From the NCBI RefSeq assembly GCF_037126265.1, contig NZ_JAYLLN010000003.1, forward strand, positions 62,001-126,000: a DNA stretch of 64,000 bases, written 5' to 3'. The notes beneath the pieces are model-generated. The model was not told the DNA's origin and searched no databases. It worked only from the letters and a program-made list of their open reading frames with translations. Below, one piece after another: positions 25,495 through 34,265 of this stretch. Position 1 is the first letter of the stretch. Each line of letters begins with the position of its first letter. The translations under genes were made by a program, and so were the position numbers. The stretch is from Sphingobacterium tenebrionis (GTDB lineage Bacteria > Bacteroidota > Bacteroidia > Sphingobacteriales > Sphingobacteriaceae).

Positions 25495-26670
25495 ATGGAA
25501 AACCCGACTTATAAACAGATTTATTTTTTCAAAAATCTACTTGAACTGATCATCGTATGGAGAGCAGAAAAATTTCCTCCGCCAGATCTACCTGATAGGA
25601 CCGGACTGTTCAAACAAATGCAGGAATATTGCGGAGAGTTCCAAAAATCGCTCGAGGAAGAGCTGCTGGGACCAGTGGAATCAATGGAACAGAAGAAGAA
25701 GCTGATGGACATGTATGTCCAATTGCAGCAGATACTCAGCGGAGGGTGGGTTCTTTTGGAAATGAAGTCCCCCCAAAGTGAAGCGGATTTGGTCTTACAG
25801 GCTGTGGTGGGCCATGTTTCTGAAATGATGAACTCCATTCTGGAAAAGCTGGAATGTCCGATCCCCGGATCGTCCAAGTATCCGGACCTTGCGGATGATA
25901 GGGAGCATATTGCGGATCTCTTTGAAAAAACAAAACCTTTCTGGACAGGGGACCTCCACATGGGGCTCATGGGGGAAAGGATCAAGGAGTACATAATTGG
26001 TACTGATCTGAGGTTCTTTCCAGGTAAGGATGCAGGGCAGTATTTTTTAAAGGTGCTCAGCTCGGTTGGCGGCTGGGACTGGTCGGAGGATCTGGCCCAC
26101 CCATTTTCGCCAAGTGGAAGATTCCTATTCTACATGAACTATAACTCCAAGGCATTTATGGACGATCTAGTTCGTTGTATCCAGCATAAGGTCTCCGAGC
26201 AGCCCACATGGGATGCCAAGTTCGTGGTACTCTTGGATTGCCGAAAAAAAATGCTGCAGATGCACTTCCGAAAAGATGCCGTCCTCAATCCCGCCTATCA
26301 GGGGGTCCGGGAATATCTAGAGAGCTGGTTCGAGGCAGAGATCTTCTATTTGGAAAATGCGGGGGTATTGGTGGAAGGGAATAAGCCAAGAACAGTGAGG
26401 ACAGAGGTAAATCCAGCAAATAAGTTGATGTGCAACCTATCGGCCGACCAACTCTCGATCCTTCTAAGGGCAATGGATGAGATCCGCCTGGTAGAGGCAA
26501 GGTCCCTCAGCCAGGTCTATAGGATGATCGTGCCGTATCTCTCTACAAAGAACCGAAAACACCTGTCCGCTGATTCCCTACGGGTAAAGTCCTATCAGGT
26601 TGAACGATCGGATAGGGAGCAGGTATTGGAGGTTCTGGATCGGATGGCATCGAAGGTCAGCGCCCTTTGA
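25495..26670 (+). CDS. Large protein of unknown function near the tra cluster
   Basis: A 391-residue soluble protein, mostly helical, without signal or membrane segment. Three parts can be seen: an acidic helical N-terminus (1-130), a middle part with 'GRFLFYMNYNSKAFMDDLVR' (200-230), and a C-terminal block 'NLSADQLSILLRAMDEIRLV' followed by 'LSTKNRKHLSADSLRVKSYQ'. That last block has, to my memory, relatives beside conjugative-transposon genes in Bacteroidetes, where it is also uncharacterised; a role comparable to regulators such as RteC is only a guess. It starts 72 bases after the LytTR gene. Confidence 0.6.
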   Translation: MENPTYKQIYFFKNLLELIIVWRAEKFPPPDLPDRTGLFKQMQEYCGEFQKSLEEELLGPVESMEQKKKLMDMYVQLQQILSGGWVLLEMKSPQSEADLVLQAVVGHVSEMMNSILEKLECPIPGSSKYPDLADDREHIADLFEKTKPFWTGDLHMGLMGERIKEYIIGTDLRFFPGKDAGQYFLKVLSSVGGWDWSEDLAHPFSPSGRFLFYMNYNSKAFMDDLVRCIQHKVSEQPTWDAKFVVLLDCRKKMLQMHFRKDAVLNPAYQGVREYLESWFEAEIFYLENAGVLVEGNKPRTVRTEVNPANKLMCNLSADQLSILLRAMDEIRLVEARSLSQVYRMIVPYLSTKNRKHLSADSLRVKSYQVERSDREQVLEVLDRMASKVSAL

Positions 26671-27017
26671 TCTTGGCGCCATCCAAATGGAAGCATAAAT
26701 TTTATTGGATTGAATAATGGTCCGTAATAAATTCAGGACGGGTCATTAGTTCTAAAAATTATCCTTCTATGGTCGTTGTATCGTCCAAACCTAATTCCTT
26801 TCTTTCCATAGATCTGCGATTATCCGTTAAAGGCCTCCGTAAAGGATAACAAAGCACCGCAATTGGAAAAAATAAAGATATAAAATGCCGGTGGTGAAAA
26901 GGAAAAGGTGGATCCTATTTATTGCTAGATGTGCCATATCCGCATCGTACCCAATCCTGGCCTAAGTAATCGGAAGAAAAGTGAGGAAAAAATACAGTAC
27001 CACCCTGGTCCAAAGTG
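26671..27017. other. Intergenic stretch
   Basis: About 350 bases after the unknown protein gene; no gene recognised. Confidence 0.4.
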
Positions 27018-27074
27018 TTTTAGGTACACCATCTGGGACTGGTGTACCTAAAACCATAATAGTTTTTATTATGG
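27018..27074. repeat. Two adjacent perfect hairpins
   Basis: TTTTAGGTACACCA (27018-27031) and TGGTGTACCTAAAA (27040-27053) form a 14-bp stem with an 8-base loop. Directly after comes CCATAATA/TATTATGG (27054-27074). The first works as a terminator on either strand (A/T-rich stem base); it would end the minus-strand unit containing the small ORF at 27135-27287. Confidence 0.6.
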
Positions 27075-27134
27075 CAGATTCCTGTGACTCCTTGCACCTT
27101 TTCGATCAATGCCCATGATGGTACAGTACTGTTA

Positions 27135-27287
27135 TCATTCTTCTAATCCAAAAAAATAGGTTTCTATCCTAAGTTCATTCGAATCAGGCTTTCCCAAAGA
27201 ATGATGAAATTGGAATACAGTTTCAGTCCTGGTGCCTAAACCTACATTCTGTACGAACAGCAGTAGGACATAAAGGATTCTGACCAT
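27135..27287 (-). CDS. Possible 50-residue secreted peptide
   Basis: ATG at 27287 preceded by GGAG 7 bases away. The product starts MVRILYVLLLFVQNVGLG, which looks like a short signal peptide, followed by a polar segment with 'FHHSLGKPDSNELRIETYFF'. No homologue recognised. It sits on the minus strand between two terminators. Too short to trust by itself. Confidence 0.3.
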   Translation of the reverse strand: MVRILYVLLLFVQNVGLGTRTETVFQFHHSLGKPDSNELRIETYFFGLEE

Positions 27288-27390
27288 AACCACTCCGGGG
27301 GTAGATAATTAATATGGTGATCCAAAAGGACATTGAAAATGCGCTTGGCATGAATTTATATCCTGTGAGGTTCTGATCCTTAGATATCGT

Positions 27391-27428
27391 ATTATAAAAA
27401 ATCCTTGCCAAAATAAACTGGCAAGGAT
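27391..27428 (-). terminator. Intrinsic terminator
   Basis: On the minus strand ATCCTTGCCA and TGGCAAGGAT pair perfectly (10 bp, 8-base loop) followed by TTTTTTATAAT. Confidence 0.75.
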
Positions 27429-27580
27429 ACTAAAACAATTATTATTAGGGATTTAATTTAGCAATCAAAAAATGGGCAGTACCAGAAAGTACCACCCTTA
27501 CAAGTTATACCTAATCATTTACCAGACCTGATATTTTATCAACCAATAGCCTGATGAACATTTAAATCTAATTAATTTTT

Positions 27581-27676
27581 TTAGCTATTACAAGCTAATG
27601 ACGAGGAGTTGTGGCATGTCTGGCAAATGTATATCAACACAGCACCGGATGCTATAAACTTTGATTCGTAGACCAT
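27581..27676 (-). CDS. Possible 31-residue Cys-rich peptide
   Basis: ATG at 27676, stop at 27581. The product runs MVYESKFIASGAVLIYI then CQTCHNSSSLACNS: a hydrophobic middle and three Cys near the C-terminus. There is no clear Shine-Dalgarno, and the start lies 11 bases after a terminator. About 90-120 bases on, another frame reads CKGGTFWYCPFFDC before its stop but lacks a start codon. The layout resembles peptide-precursor genes, but no modification enzyme is nearby. Confidence 0.25.
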   Translation of the reverse strand: MVYESKFIASGAVLIYICQTCHNSSSLACNS

Positions 27677-27686
27677 TCCAACAATA

Positions 27687-27717
27687 GAAAAAGGGGTAGC
27701 ATTTTTAAGTGCTACCC
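27687..27717 (-). terminator. Intrinsic terminator
   Basis: On the minus strand GGGTAGCA and TGCTACCC form an 8-bp stem with an 8-base loop and run into CTTTTTC. Confidence 0.7.
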
Positions 27718-27804
27718 TATTCACATTTACCTAAGTAATCCACCAGAATCAATTTCGATTATTTAATAAATCTGAGAATCATTCAAATATATTGAATATT
27801 CCAT

Positions 27805-27840
27805 AAAAAACAATCCCTGTCGGAAAGGGGCCAACAGGGA
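27805..27840 (-). terminator. Intrinsic terminator
   Basis: On the minus strand TCCCTGT (27840-27834) pairs with ACAGGGA (27820-27814), with extra GG/CC pairing inside, then ATTGTTTTTTATGG. Confidence 0.65.
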
Positions 27841-28005
27841 AAATTAAATTAGATGTGAGAATGCCATTACTGTATAAAGGTAATCGAAACCTCGTGGAAA
27901 CGGATATTCCTATCCGTTAATTTTTGTATAAGGAATTGTTAATAATCGGGCCATTGTCTTTTCAAAACCTCCATGGCTCTCCACATTTTCTTCATGTAGA
28001 TTAAT

Positions 28006-28098
28006 CTATAAGTACTTAATGTTCTTTATTATGACATCTATCATAGCTGTCCCAAAAAGAGTAAGCAGGACAAGCGACTGGCTGACTGCCCTGTTCAT
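28006..28098 (-). CDS. Possible 30-residue membrane peptide
   Basis: ATG at 28098, stop at 28006. It reads MNRAVSQSLVLLTLFGTAM and ends IDVIIKNIKYL: a basic start, a hydrophobic helix with a single Asp near its end and a Lys-containing tail. An 18-residue frame follows at 27995-27939 (MKKMWRAMEVLKRQWPDY). Both precede the terminator at 27805-27840. No strong ribosome-binding site; low confidence. Confidence 0.25.
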   Translation of the reverse strand: MNRAVSQSLVLLTLFGTAMIDVIIKNIKYL

Positions 28099-28526
28099 AT
28101 TATTTATTAAAGGTATCCCTTGGAGGTATTATCAGGAATAGGAGTTTATGTTGAATTAATATGAAGTAGAGTACGTGTTGATCTCCTCGTTCGGGAACCG
28201 ATCTTCAGCACAGGTTTCGTTATTCGTTAATATGACCGAAAAGTGGAGGCCGTAGGACATGATGGGTTAAATGTACTTTAATTCCCCATGTCAGAAATCA
28301 AATTGGTATTATCGACATATGGTTTCTGATAATGTTTATTTACCGTATTACCTCCTTTCCAACGGCTCTTACCATCTGGTCCTTCCGCTGTATTTTATCC
28401 AGTCACTGGGATAAAATTTTTAATAAGCGAAATATGCGTAATTACGCTTATGTTTGGGATGAATATTGCTTTATTTACTCCGAACTGGCAATTCCTGCAA
28501 CTAACATCAATATTCCTTAAAATAGA

Positions 28527-28741
28527 ATGATGATGTTAAATTATTTGGAGAACGTTATCCTTTATAGGGTATACCAAAATAAGAGTTTATTGGATCTTGA
28601 GATGCATCCCAACTTTAAACCTACGTTAGTGAGATTGGTTCGGTCCTCCAAACTGGTCCCTAAAAATGATAACGGTATAATTTCGGAATACCCTATGAAT
28701 TCGAGATAACCAAATTGGGGATTCGACAATTGTTCTCCTGA
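28527..28741 (+). pseudogene. Frameshifted paralogue of the small protein at 1553-1774
   Basis: The first 56 residues from ATG 28527 (or the ATGs one and two codons later) align with the protein at 1553-1774: 'LENVILYRVYQNKSLLDLEM' against 'LEHVILNRVYHNMSLLDLEV'. After 'SEYP' the zero frame ends in MNSR-stop (28709), whereas the next frame continues the homology as YEFEITKLGIRQLFS to the stop at 28741. A one-base deletion near 28690 explains this. The short product may still be made. Confidence 0.55.
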
Positions 28742-29743
28742 ATCGATCGATTGGTGGTCATATTTCCGGGCATGGCCATCCTTTAGGATAATTCATCTTT
28801 TTTTTCCGGGTAAAGTTACTGGTGGGGCTTGGCAATATATATCTGGTGGCTTCGTTGGTCCGGATCAGATCCCAAGAAGGTGTAGGTGGGGCATAATATC
28901 CTCCCGAATATATTTTGATCCCGCTTGATCTTGCGATACCTTACCGACGATCGGCTCGATCCGACTTCAACCACACAGCTAAATACCTTCGTTTACCAGT
29001 TCAACCTGCCCAATAACCTTTAGGCAGGCAAACCACTTGCGTTTTTGGGAGTGGAATAAAGTATCTGGACAAGGCATCCCAGCGGAACCGTCACGCCATC
29101 TCACCGAGAGGAATTTTTGCCATATTCATCGTGACAATTCTCTTATACAGAATGGGTTATGGCCTGTTGGGGTCCATATGGCAAACTTAGCAGTGTTTCC
29201 ATGTTCCTATTAATACACCGATCCCTCGCTCCATTTTCCAGAACAACCCCATCATTTAGCAAAATTAAACAACCTTGGTCCATTTGGTTCTTCTGTTTCC
29301 ATAAGCTGGTCCCTTTTTGTCCGGTATTGACACAAAATATCTTGCATCATGCCTTTGATAGAAGTTCGTTCTCCCAGAGAAGGGTTACTATTTATAAAAG
29401 GGGCAGTTTAAAATCCATCCTTTGAGCCGTTATTTTATCCCCCCATTATCGATCGGTCTGCGCCGATGCACTGGGATCCATGTCTGCATGGGTACAATTC
29501 TGGGTACAGGTCCATATTGTACTTGACCCATCTATGTTAATGGACTTTCTTTGGTCATATTGTTTTGCATAGTCCGAGAAGGATGTGTGAATGTGGATCC
29601 TGCCCCGTGAGGGGAATGGATTTAACTGTAACGATCGAATAGACATTTTTGAACCCTCCGGTGTGCTCCATGGTGCAATGCACAGGAAAATTACATGCTA
29701 AGGGATGCAACACCGCAGGGCTTCATTTTAAACCAGATATCTT
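28742..29743. other. 1-kb stretch before the tra operon
   Basis: No gene recognised; frames of 60-90 codons (29159-29425 plus, 29446-29646 minus) have unlikely compositions. The promoter of the tra operon should lie here but I could not place it with confidence. Confidence 0.4.
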
Positions 29744-30088
29744 ATGAGAACACCAAAAAAGAACAGGGACTCCATTCCTGGAAAATTCAGTTTCATTCGC
29801 ACCATGCTTTCACTTGCATATGTGCTGATCGTGCAGGGCAGCATATACGCCCAGGATGGGATTTCCGGAATAAACGAAGCTAACCAAAGGGTTAGGAGCT
29901 ATTTCGATGCCGGAACGAACCTCATGTACGCAGTGGGAGCCCTGCTGGGGCTCATAGGCGCGGTGAAGGTCTTCCAGAAATGGAACAATGGAGATCCTGA
30001 CACAGGAAAGGTTGCCGCAGCATGGTTCGGAAGCTGTGTATTTTTGGTTGTGGTGGCGACCGTTATCAAATCCTTCTTCGGTATTTAG
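29744..30088 (+). CDS. traE: Conjugative transfer protein TraE (DUF4134)
   Basis: A 114-residue membrane protein, first gene of the tra operon. A hydrophobic export segment ('MLSLAYVLIVQGSIYAQDG'), then 'INEANQRVRSYFDAGTNLMYAVG' and two hydrophobic helices ('AVGALLGLIGAVKVF' and 'FLVVVATVIKSFFGI'). This pattern and the order traE-traF-traG match CTnDOT-type tra operons; TraE is thought to be a VirB2-like small inner-membrane subunit of the T4SS. Followed by traF after 10 bases. Confidence 0.9.
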   Translation: MRTPKKNRDSIPGKFSFIRTMLSLAYVLIVQGSIYAQDGISGINEANQRVRSYFDAGTNLMYAVGALLGLIGAVKVFQKWNNGDPDTGKVAAAWFGSCVFLVVVATVIKSFFGI

Positions 30089-30098
30089 CACCTAAGGA

Positions 30099-30437
30099 AT
30101 GGAAAAATTCAGGATCAACAAAGGCATCAACACGCCACTGGAATTCAAAGGTCTGAAGGCCCAGTACATCTGGTACCTGGCCATAGCTACTCTGGCACTG
30201 CTATTCCTATTTGCTCTGCTGTACTATCTGGGAATTCCATCCTGGATTTCGTTGGGCCTAATAGGATCATCCGGTGGTACTATGATATGGGTAACCTATA
30301 GGTTTAGTGATCGGTTCGGTCAGTACGGTCTGCAGAAATGGGCTGCCCGAAGGAGGTGCCCTAAGGTAATAAGGATCCGTTCAAGGGCCATATTCAATAA
30401 CCCAAGTATTAAGGAACATAAAAACTTTCTGGGATGA
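30099..30437 (+). CDS. traF: Conjugative transfer protein TraF (DUF4133, VirB3-like)
   Basis: A 112-residue protein beginning 'INKGINTPLEFKGLKAQYIW', the signature of the family, with two adjacent membrane helices (about residues 25-65), then a basic cytoplasmic end with 'QKWAARRRCPKVIRIRSR'. VirB3-like, it anchors the VirB4-type ATPase; consistent with this, its stop overlaps the start of traG by 4 bases. Confidence 0.9.
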   Translation: MEKFRINKGINTPLEFKGLKAQYIWYLAIATLALLFLFALLYYLGIPSWISLGLIGSSGGTMIWVTYRFSDRFGQYGLQKWAARRRCPKVIRIRSRAIFNNPSIKEHKNFLG

Positions 30438-32923
30438 AAAGAAAAACCGATATCAGGGAAGGATGGCCGATAATAGGGTACCAGGACGGTTTCCTTTTGG
30501 GCAGGAGGGGAGAAGTGAGCAGGGTCTATTCACTTCAGCTCCCTGAGATTTTCTCACTTTCGAGAAAAGAGTATGAGAACTATCACCAGGCATGGACAAA
30601 AGCGATCAGGTTGCTGCCGGTTTCAAGTATCGTCCACAAGCAGGATTGGTTCTATACAGGAAAATATTCTCAGGACCTAAATAGGGATTGCGGATCCTAC
30701 ATCTCGCAGTGCAGTGAACGTTACTTCCACGAAAGGCAGTACATGCAGCACGAATGTTACCTAATCCTGAGCATGGTGCCCAAAGGACGTGCAAGAATGA
30801 TGTCATTCGGGAGGACGCTCCTCCATGGATCACCTGTGCCCAGGGATATCCTGGATCCTCAAGTGGTAATCGGCTTCAAGGATGCCTGTGGACATTTTTG
30901 CCAGGCCCTCTCGGACTCTGGCCTGGTCCAGGTAATGCCGGTTGGGAGCGATGGACTGTTCAGTACACCGGACTCCCCTGGACTATTGGAGCGGTACATG
31001 TCCCAGGGTCAATCTCCTGGTGAAAGGATTTTGGGTGATATTGATCTTTCCGGAAAGGACATCCGAATCGGAGATAGGGAATTAAGGATCTATAGTCTTG
31101 GTGATGTTCAGGATCTCCCCCAGTTCAGCATGCCCTTTACAGATTATGAACCCTATAGCAGTGATAGATCGGCCTTCCCCGTAGGATTCGGAAGTTTACT
31201 CGGTCAGCTTATGCCCTGTGACCATCTGGTGAACCAATATATATTCATAGGGGATGTCAGCGCAAGGTTGGATCAGCTGGAGCGTAAAAGGCTCCGGTTA
31301 CAGTCTCTTGCTGCCTATAGCAGGTCCAACCTGATCGCCAGGGACTCGACAAATGATTTCCTGAACGAGGCCATAGTCCAGCAGCGCATGCCCATCAGGG
31401 CTCATTTCAATGTCATGGTCTGCAGTTCCGAGCAGAGTGAACTTCATCGGATGTCCGGTCTGGTTGCCGGATCGCTCAATAGGATGGGCTGTGGTATAAA
31501 GGTGGAGAGTGTTGGCGCCCCACAGATCTTCTGGGCCGGGATACCTGGGAATGCTGCTGAAATGCCGTTGTACGACTCTTTCGATACCTTCACCCAACAG
31601 GCATGCTGTTTTCTCAACCTGGAATCTTCTGCCATGTCATCCAAAAGTCCTGTAGGCCTCAGGCTAGGGGACAGGCTGTCCGGGAGACCCCTACATGTGG
31701 ATATAAGCGACGAGCCGATCGAAAGAGGAATAACGACCAACCGGAACAAGTTCATTCTGGGCCCGTCGGGCAGTGGGAAATCGTTCTTCACGAACCATCT
31801 AGTGCGGTCCTACCACGGGAGTGGTGCTCATGTGGTCCTTGTTGACGTTGGACATTCCTACCAAGGGCTCTGCCGCTTGCTGGGCGGGTATTACTTTACC
31901 TATAGTGAGCGTGATCCCATAAGCTTCAATCCCTTCCACATACCTGATGGTGAACTTCCCGACACCGAGAAGCGTGAGAGCGTAAAAGCACTGATCCTTG
32001 CTCTATGGAAAAAAGATGACGAACCCTTCAGAAGATCGGAATATGTCGCTCTTTCCGGGGCCATCACCGGTTACTTTACGCATATGGGCCAGGATGGAGG
32101 ATTTGCATGTTTCGATGGATTCTATGAATACCTGAAAGGTCCCTACCGTGAACAGATCCGGCTGGAAGGGGTTAAGGATAGGGATTTTGATCTGGAGAAC
32201 CTCCTTTATGTACTAAGGCCATTTTATAAGGGCGGCGAGTTCGACTTCCTTCTTAACGCCAGGACAAACCTGGACGTGCTGCAACAGCGCTTCATCGTTT
32301 TTGAGCTCGACAGTATAAAGGACCACCCCATCCTATTCCCGGTGGTAACATTGATCATCATGGAGGTTTTCATCTCCAAGATGCGCAAGCTTCCTGGGAT
32401 CAGGAAAATGATCCTGATCGAGGAGGCGTGGAAGGCCCTTATGAAGGATGGGTTTGCTCAATATATCCAATATCTGTTCAAAACGGTCCGAAAGTTCTTC
32501 GGAGAGGCGATCGTGGTCACCCAGGAGATCGATGATATCATCTCTTCTCCCATCGTTCGCCAGACAATCATCAACAACAGTGATTGTAAGATCCTTTTGG
32601 ACCAGAGGAAGTACGAGAACAGGTTCCAAATAATCGAGGAGATGCTGGGACTCAGCGAAAAGGAGCGGGCTATGGTCCTTTCGCTCAACCGAGCCAATGA
32701 ACCGAATAGGAAGTACAAGGAGGTATTCATTAGCCTTTCGGACACTTTTTCCAGGGTTTACCGTACGGAGGTGTCCCTGGAGGAATACCTGTGCTATACC
32801 ACAGAGGAGCGAGAAAAGAAAATGTTGGAGAAATTCGTGGAATCCAAGCTTGGGGACTACACCGAAGGCATTAAGGCCATGGCGGAACACCTGAGAGGAA
32901 AAACAGGGGGGGAACATGAATAA
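30434..32923 (+). CDS. traG: TraG, VirB4-type ATPase of the conjugation machinery
   Basis: An 829-residue cytoplasmic ATPase. N-terminal VirB4/CagE domain (about 1-400) and a RecA-like motor: Walker A GPSGSGKSFF near residues 442-451, Walker B region 'KMILIEEAWKALMKDGF', and the downstream 'VTQEIDDIISSPIVRQTIIN' sensor block. In Bacteroidetes nomenclature TraG is this assembly ATPase, not the coupling protein. It powers pilus or channel assembly. Length is normal and the gene is intact. It overlaps the next gene by 8 bases. Confidence 0.95.
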   Translation: MKRKTDIREGWPIIGYQDGFLLGRRGEVSRVYSLQLPEIFSLSRKEYENYHQAWTKAIRLLPVSSIVHKQDWFYTGKYSQDLNRDCGSYISQCSERYFHERQYMQHECYLILSMVPKGRARMMSFGRTLLHGSPVPRDILDPQVVIGFKDACGHFCQALSDSGLVQVMPVGSDGLFSTPDSPGLLERYMSQGQSPGERILGDIDLSGKDIRIGDRELRIYSLGDVQDLPQFSMPFTDYEPYSSDRSAFPVGFGSLLGQLMPCDHLVNQYIFIGDVSARLDQLERKRLRLQSLAAYSRSNLIARDSTNDFLNEAIVQQRMPIRAHFNVMVCSSEQSELHRMSGLVAGSLNRMGCGIKVESVGAPQIFWAGIPGNAAEMPLYDSFDTFTQQACCFLNLESSAMSSKSPVGLRLGDRLSGRPLHVDISDEPIERGITTNRNKFILGPSGSGKSFFTNHLVRSYHGSGAHVVLVDVGHSYQGLCRLLGGYYFTYSERDPISFNPFHIPDGELPDTEKRESVKALILALWKKDDEPFRRSEYVALSGAITGYFTHMGQDGGFACFDGFYEYLKGPYREQIRLEGVKDRDFDLENLLYVLRPFYKGGEFDFLLNARTNLDVLQQRFIVFELDSIKDHPILFPVVTLIIMEVFISKMRKLPGIRKMILIEEAWKALMKDGFAQYIQYLFKTVRKFFGEAIVVTQEIDDIISSPIVRQTIINNSDCKILLDQRKYENRFQIIEEMLGLSEKERAMVLSLNRANEPNRKYKEVFISLSDTFSRVYRTEVSLEEYLCYTTEEREKKMLEKFVESKLGDYTEGIKAMAEHLRGKTGGEHE

Positions 32924-33605
32924 GATAAAATCCTTAGCAACTGCCCTTTTGGCAATATCCCTAGTCCTTCTCCCTATGGGAAGATCCCATGGACAGCTGG
33001 TGCTTGCAGAAGTCCTCCGGCTGGCGATAAAACGTGTAGTCAAGGCTTTTGATCTGAAGGTTCAGAGATTGCAGAACGAAACAATATGGTTGCAGAACGC
33101 CCAGAAGGTCCTGGAAAATGCCCTTTCCAAACTCAAGCTCCAGGAGATTTCCGAATGGACCCAGAAGCAGAAGGAGCAGTACCAGGTATACTTCAATGAG
33201 TTAAGGACCATACGAGAGGTCATCGCCAGATACAGGAGGATCCAGCAGATCGTAAAGATGCAGTCGGACCTTCTCACCGAGTACCAGGAGGCGTGGAAGC
33301 GTTTTTCCTCCGACCCGAATTTCTCGCACAAGGAGCTGATGGAAATGGAGAGGATGTATGAGGGAATGCTCGATAAGGGACTTGATAACCTGGAAGCGGT
33401 CCTTCAGGTCATCCGGCCATTCAACCTTGAGATGACCGACCAGCAGCGTATGGAGGGGATCGACCGCGCAGCACGGACCATGGCGGCCATACTGTCCGAT
33501 CTGAGGGCCTTCGGAAGGCAGAATGTTCTGCTCAGCCTGGAACGCTCAAAGGACGAAGCCCAGAGAAAGGCAGTTCAGACCCTTTACGGAATTGGGAACA
33601 ACTAA
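32916..33605 (+). CDS. TraI-like (DUF4141-type) periplasmic conjugation protein
   Basis: A 229-residue exported protein with signal peptide ('LATALLAISLVLLPMGRSHG'), followed by long helices with strong coiled-coil character ('LQNETIWLQNAQKVLENALS', 'EWTQKQKEQYQVYFNELRTI'). This fits the TraI/DUF4141 family, VirB5-like by position after the VirB4 ATPase. Such proteins sit in the periplasm and help assemble the channel or pilus tip. Start ATG 32916 lies within the end of traG, so translation is coupled. Confidence 0.75.
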   Translation: MNKIKSLATALLAISLVLLPMGRSHGQLVLAEVLRLAIKRVVKAFDLKVQRLQNETIWLQNAQKVLENALSKLKLQEISEWTQKQKEQYQVYFNELRTIREVIARYRRIQQIVKMQSDLLTEYQEAWKRFSSDPNFSHKELMEMERMYEGMLDKGLDNLEAVLQVIRPFNLEMTDQQRMEGIDRAARTMAAILSDLRAFGRQNVLLSLERSKDEAQRKAVQTLYGIGNN

Positions 33606-33618
33606 TAGTTTAATCACC

Positions 33619-34251
33619 ATGAGAACAATATTTTTTATGTCATTATTTGTGGTCCTGGGCCTCCAGAGGTCCAATGCACAGACCCTAGGGGAGTGGACAA
33701 GACAGAATGCCACCCAGAAAAAATACCTTATGGCCCAGATAGTGGCAAACGGTGCATTCGCGGAACTCCTTTCCGGTGGGTACGGTCTTGCCCGCTATGG
33801 TCTTGCCATGGTGGGCGATCTCTCGAGGGGGGAATATTCTCTCCATCGGAGATATTTCGACTCGCTCTCCTGGGCATCCCCTGGAGTACGCAGTTCCTGG
33901 TATTTAAAGGAGATCCAGGAGATCTATGGATCGATTGCAAGGCTTGCCGGGTTGTCCGAAGGACCGGAAGAGCTGTACGGGATACCAGGTAGTGAAGCCT
34001 CTGTTCTACAGGATGACCTATATGAACGCTCTGCTGAACTCCTGGATGCACTCATCGGGATCCTGCGGAGCGATGGCTTCAGGCTATCGGATTACCAAAG
34101 GATCCAACGTATCGAAAAGGTCCATGGATTGGTCAGGCTGGCACACAGGCAAATCTTGGAACAACAGCTCCAGAACAGGGCAATAAGGTACCTGCAGCAA
34201 CGGGATGTCCAGCAGCTAGAATTTTTAGGTAGATCCTACAGGTTTAAATAA
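33619..34251 (+). CDS. Exported tra-operon protein, paralogue of the next gene
   Basis: Chosen start ATG 33619; signal peptide 'FFMSLFVVLGLQRSNAQ'. The 210-residue product is helical with 'GDLSRGEYSLHRRYFDSLSW', which matches 'RDISKGNFGLHRLFLDGLLK' in the following gene, so the two are divergent paralogues. Comparable proteins in Sphingobacteriaceae elements are often labelled TerB-like, but I see no evidence for tellurite resistance. Likely a periplasmic part of the T4SS. Confidence 0.7.
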   Translation: MRTIFFMSLFVVLGLQRSNAQTLGEWTRQNATQKKYLMAQIVANGAFAELLSGGYGLARYGLAMVGDLSRGEYSLHRRYFDSLSWASPGVRSSWYLKEIQEIYGSIARLAGLSEGPEELYGIPGSEASVLQDDLYERSAELLDALIGILRSDGFRLSDYQRIQRIEKVHGLVRLAHRQILEQQLQNRAIRYLQQRDVQQLEFLGRSYRFK

Positions 34252-34265
34252 ATGAAAGGGAAGAG

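Noticed and set aside
27421..27540. Lanthipeptide- or graspetide-type precursor reading (CKGGTFWYCPFFDC)
   Set aside because: The frame has no start codon after its preceding stop and no modifying enzyme is encoded in the window, so it is mentioned only as part of the small-ORF array.
32333..33043. 236-codon minus frame opposite traG
   Set aside because: Antisense to the conserved VirB4-type ATPase; shadow.
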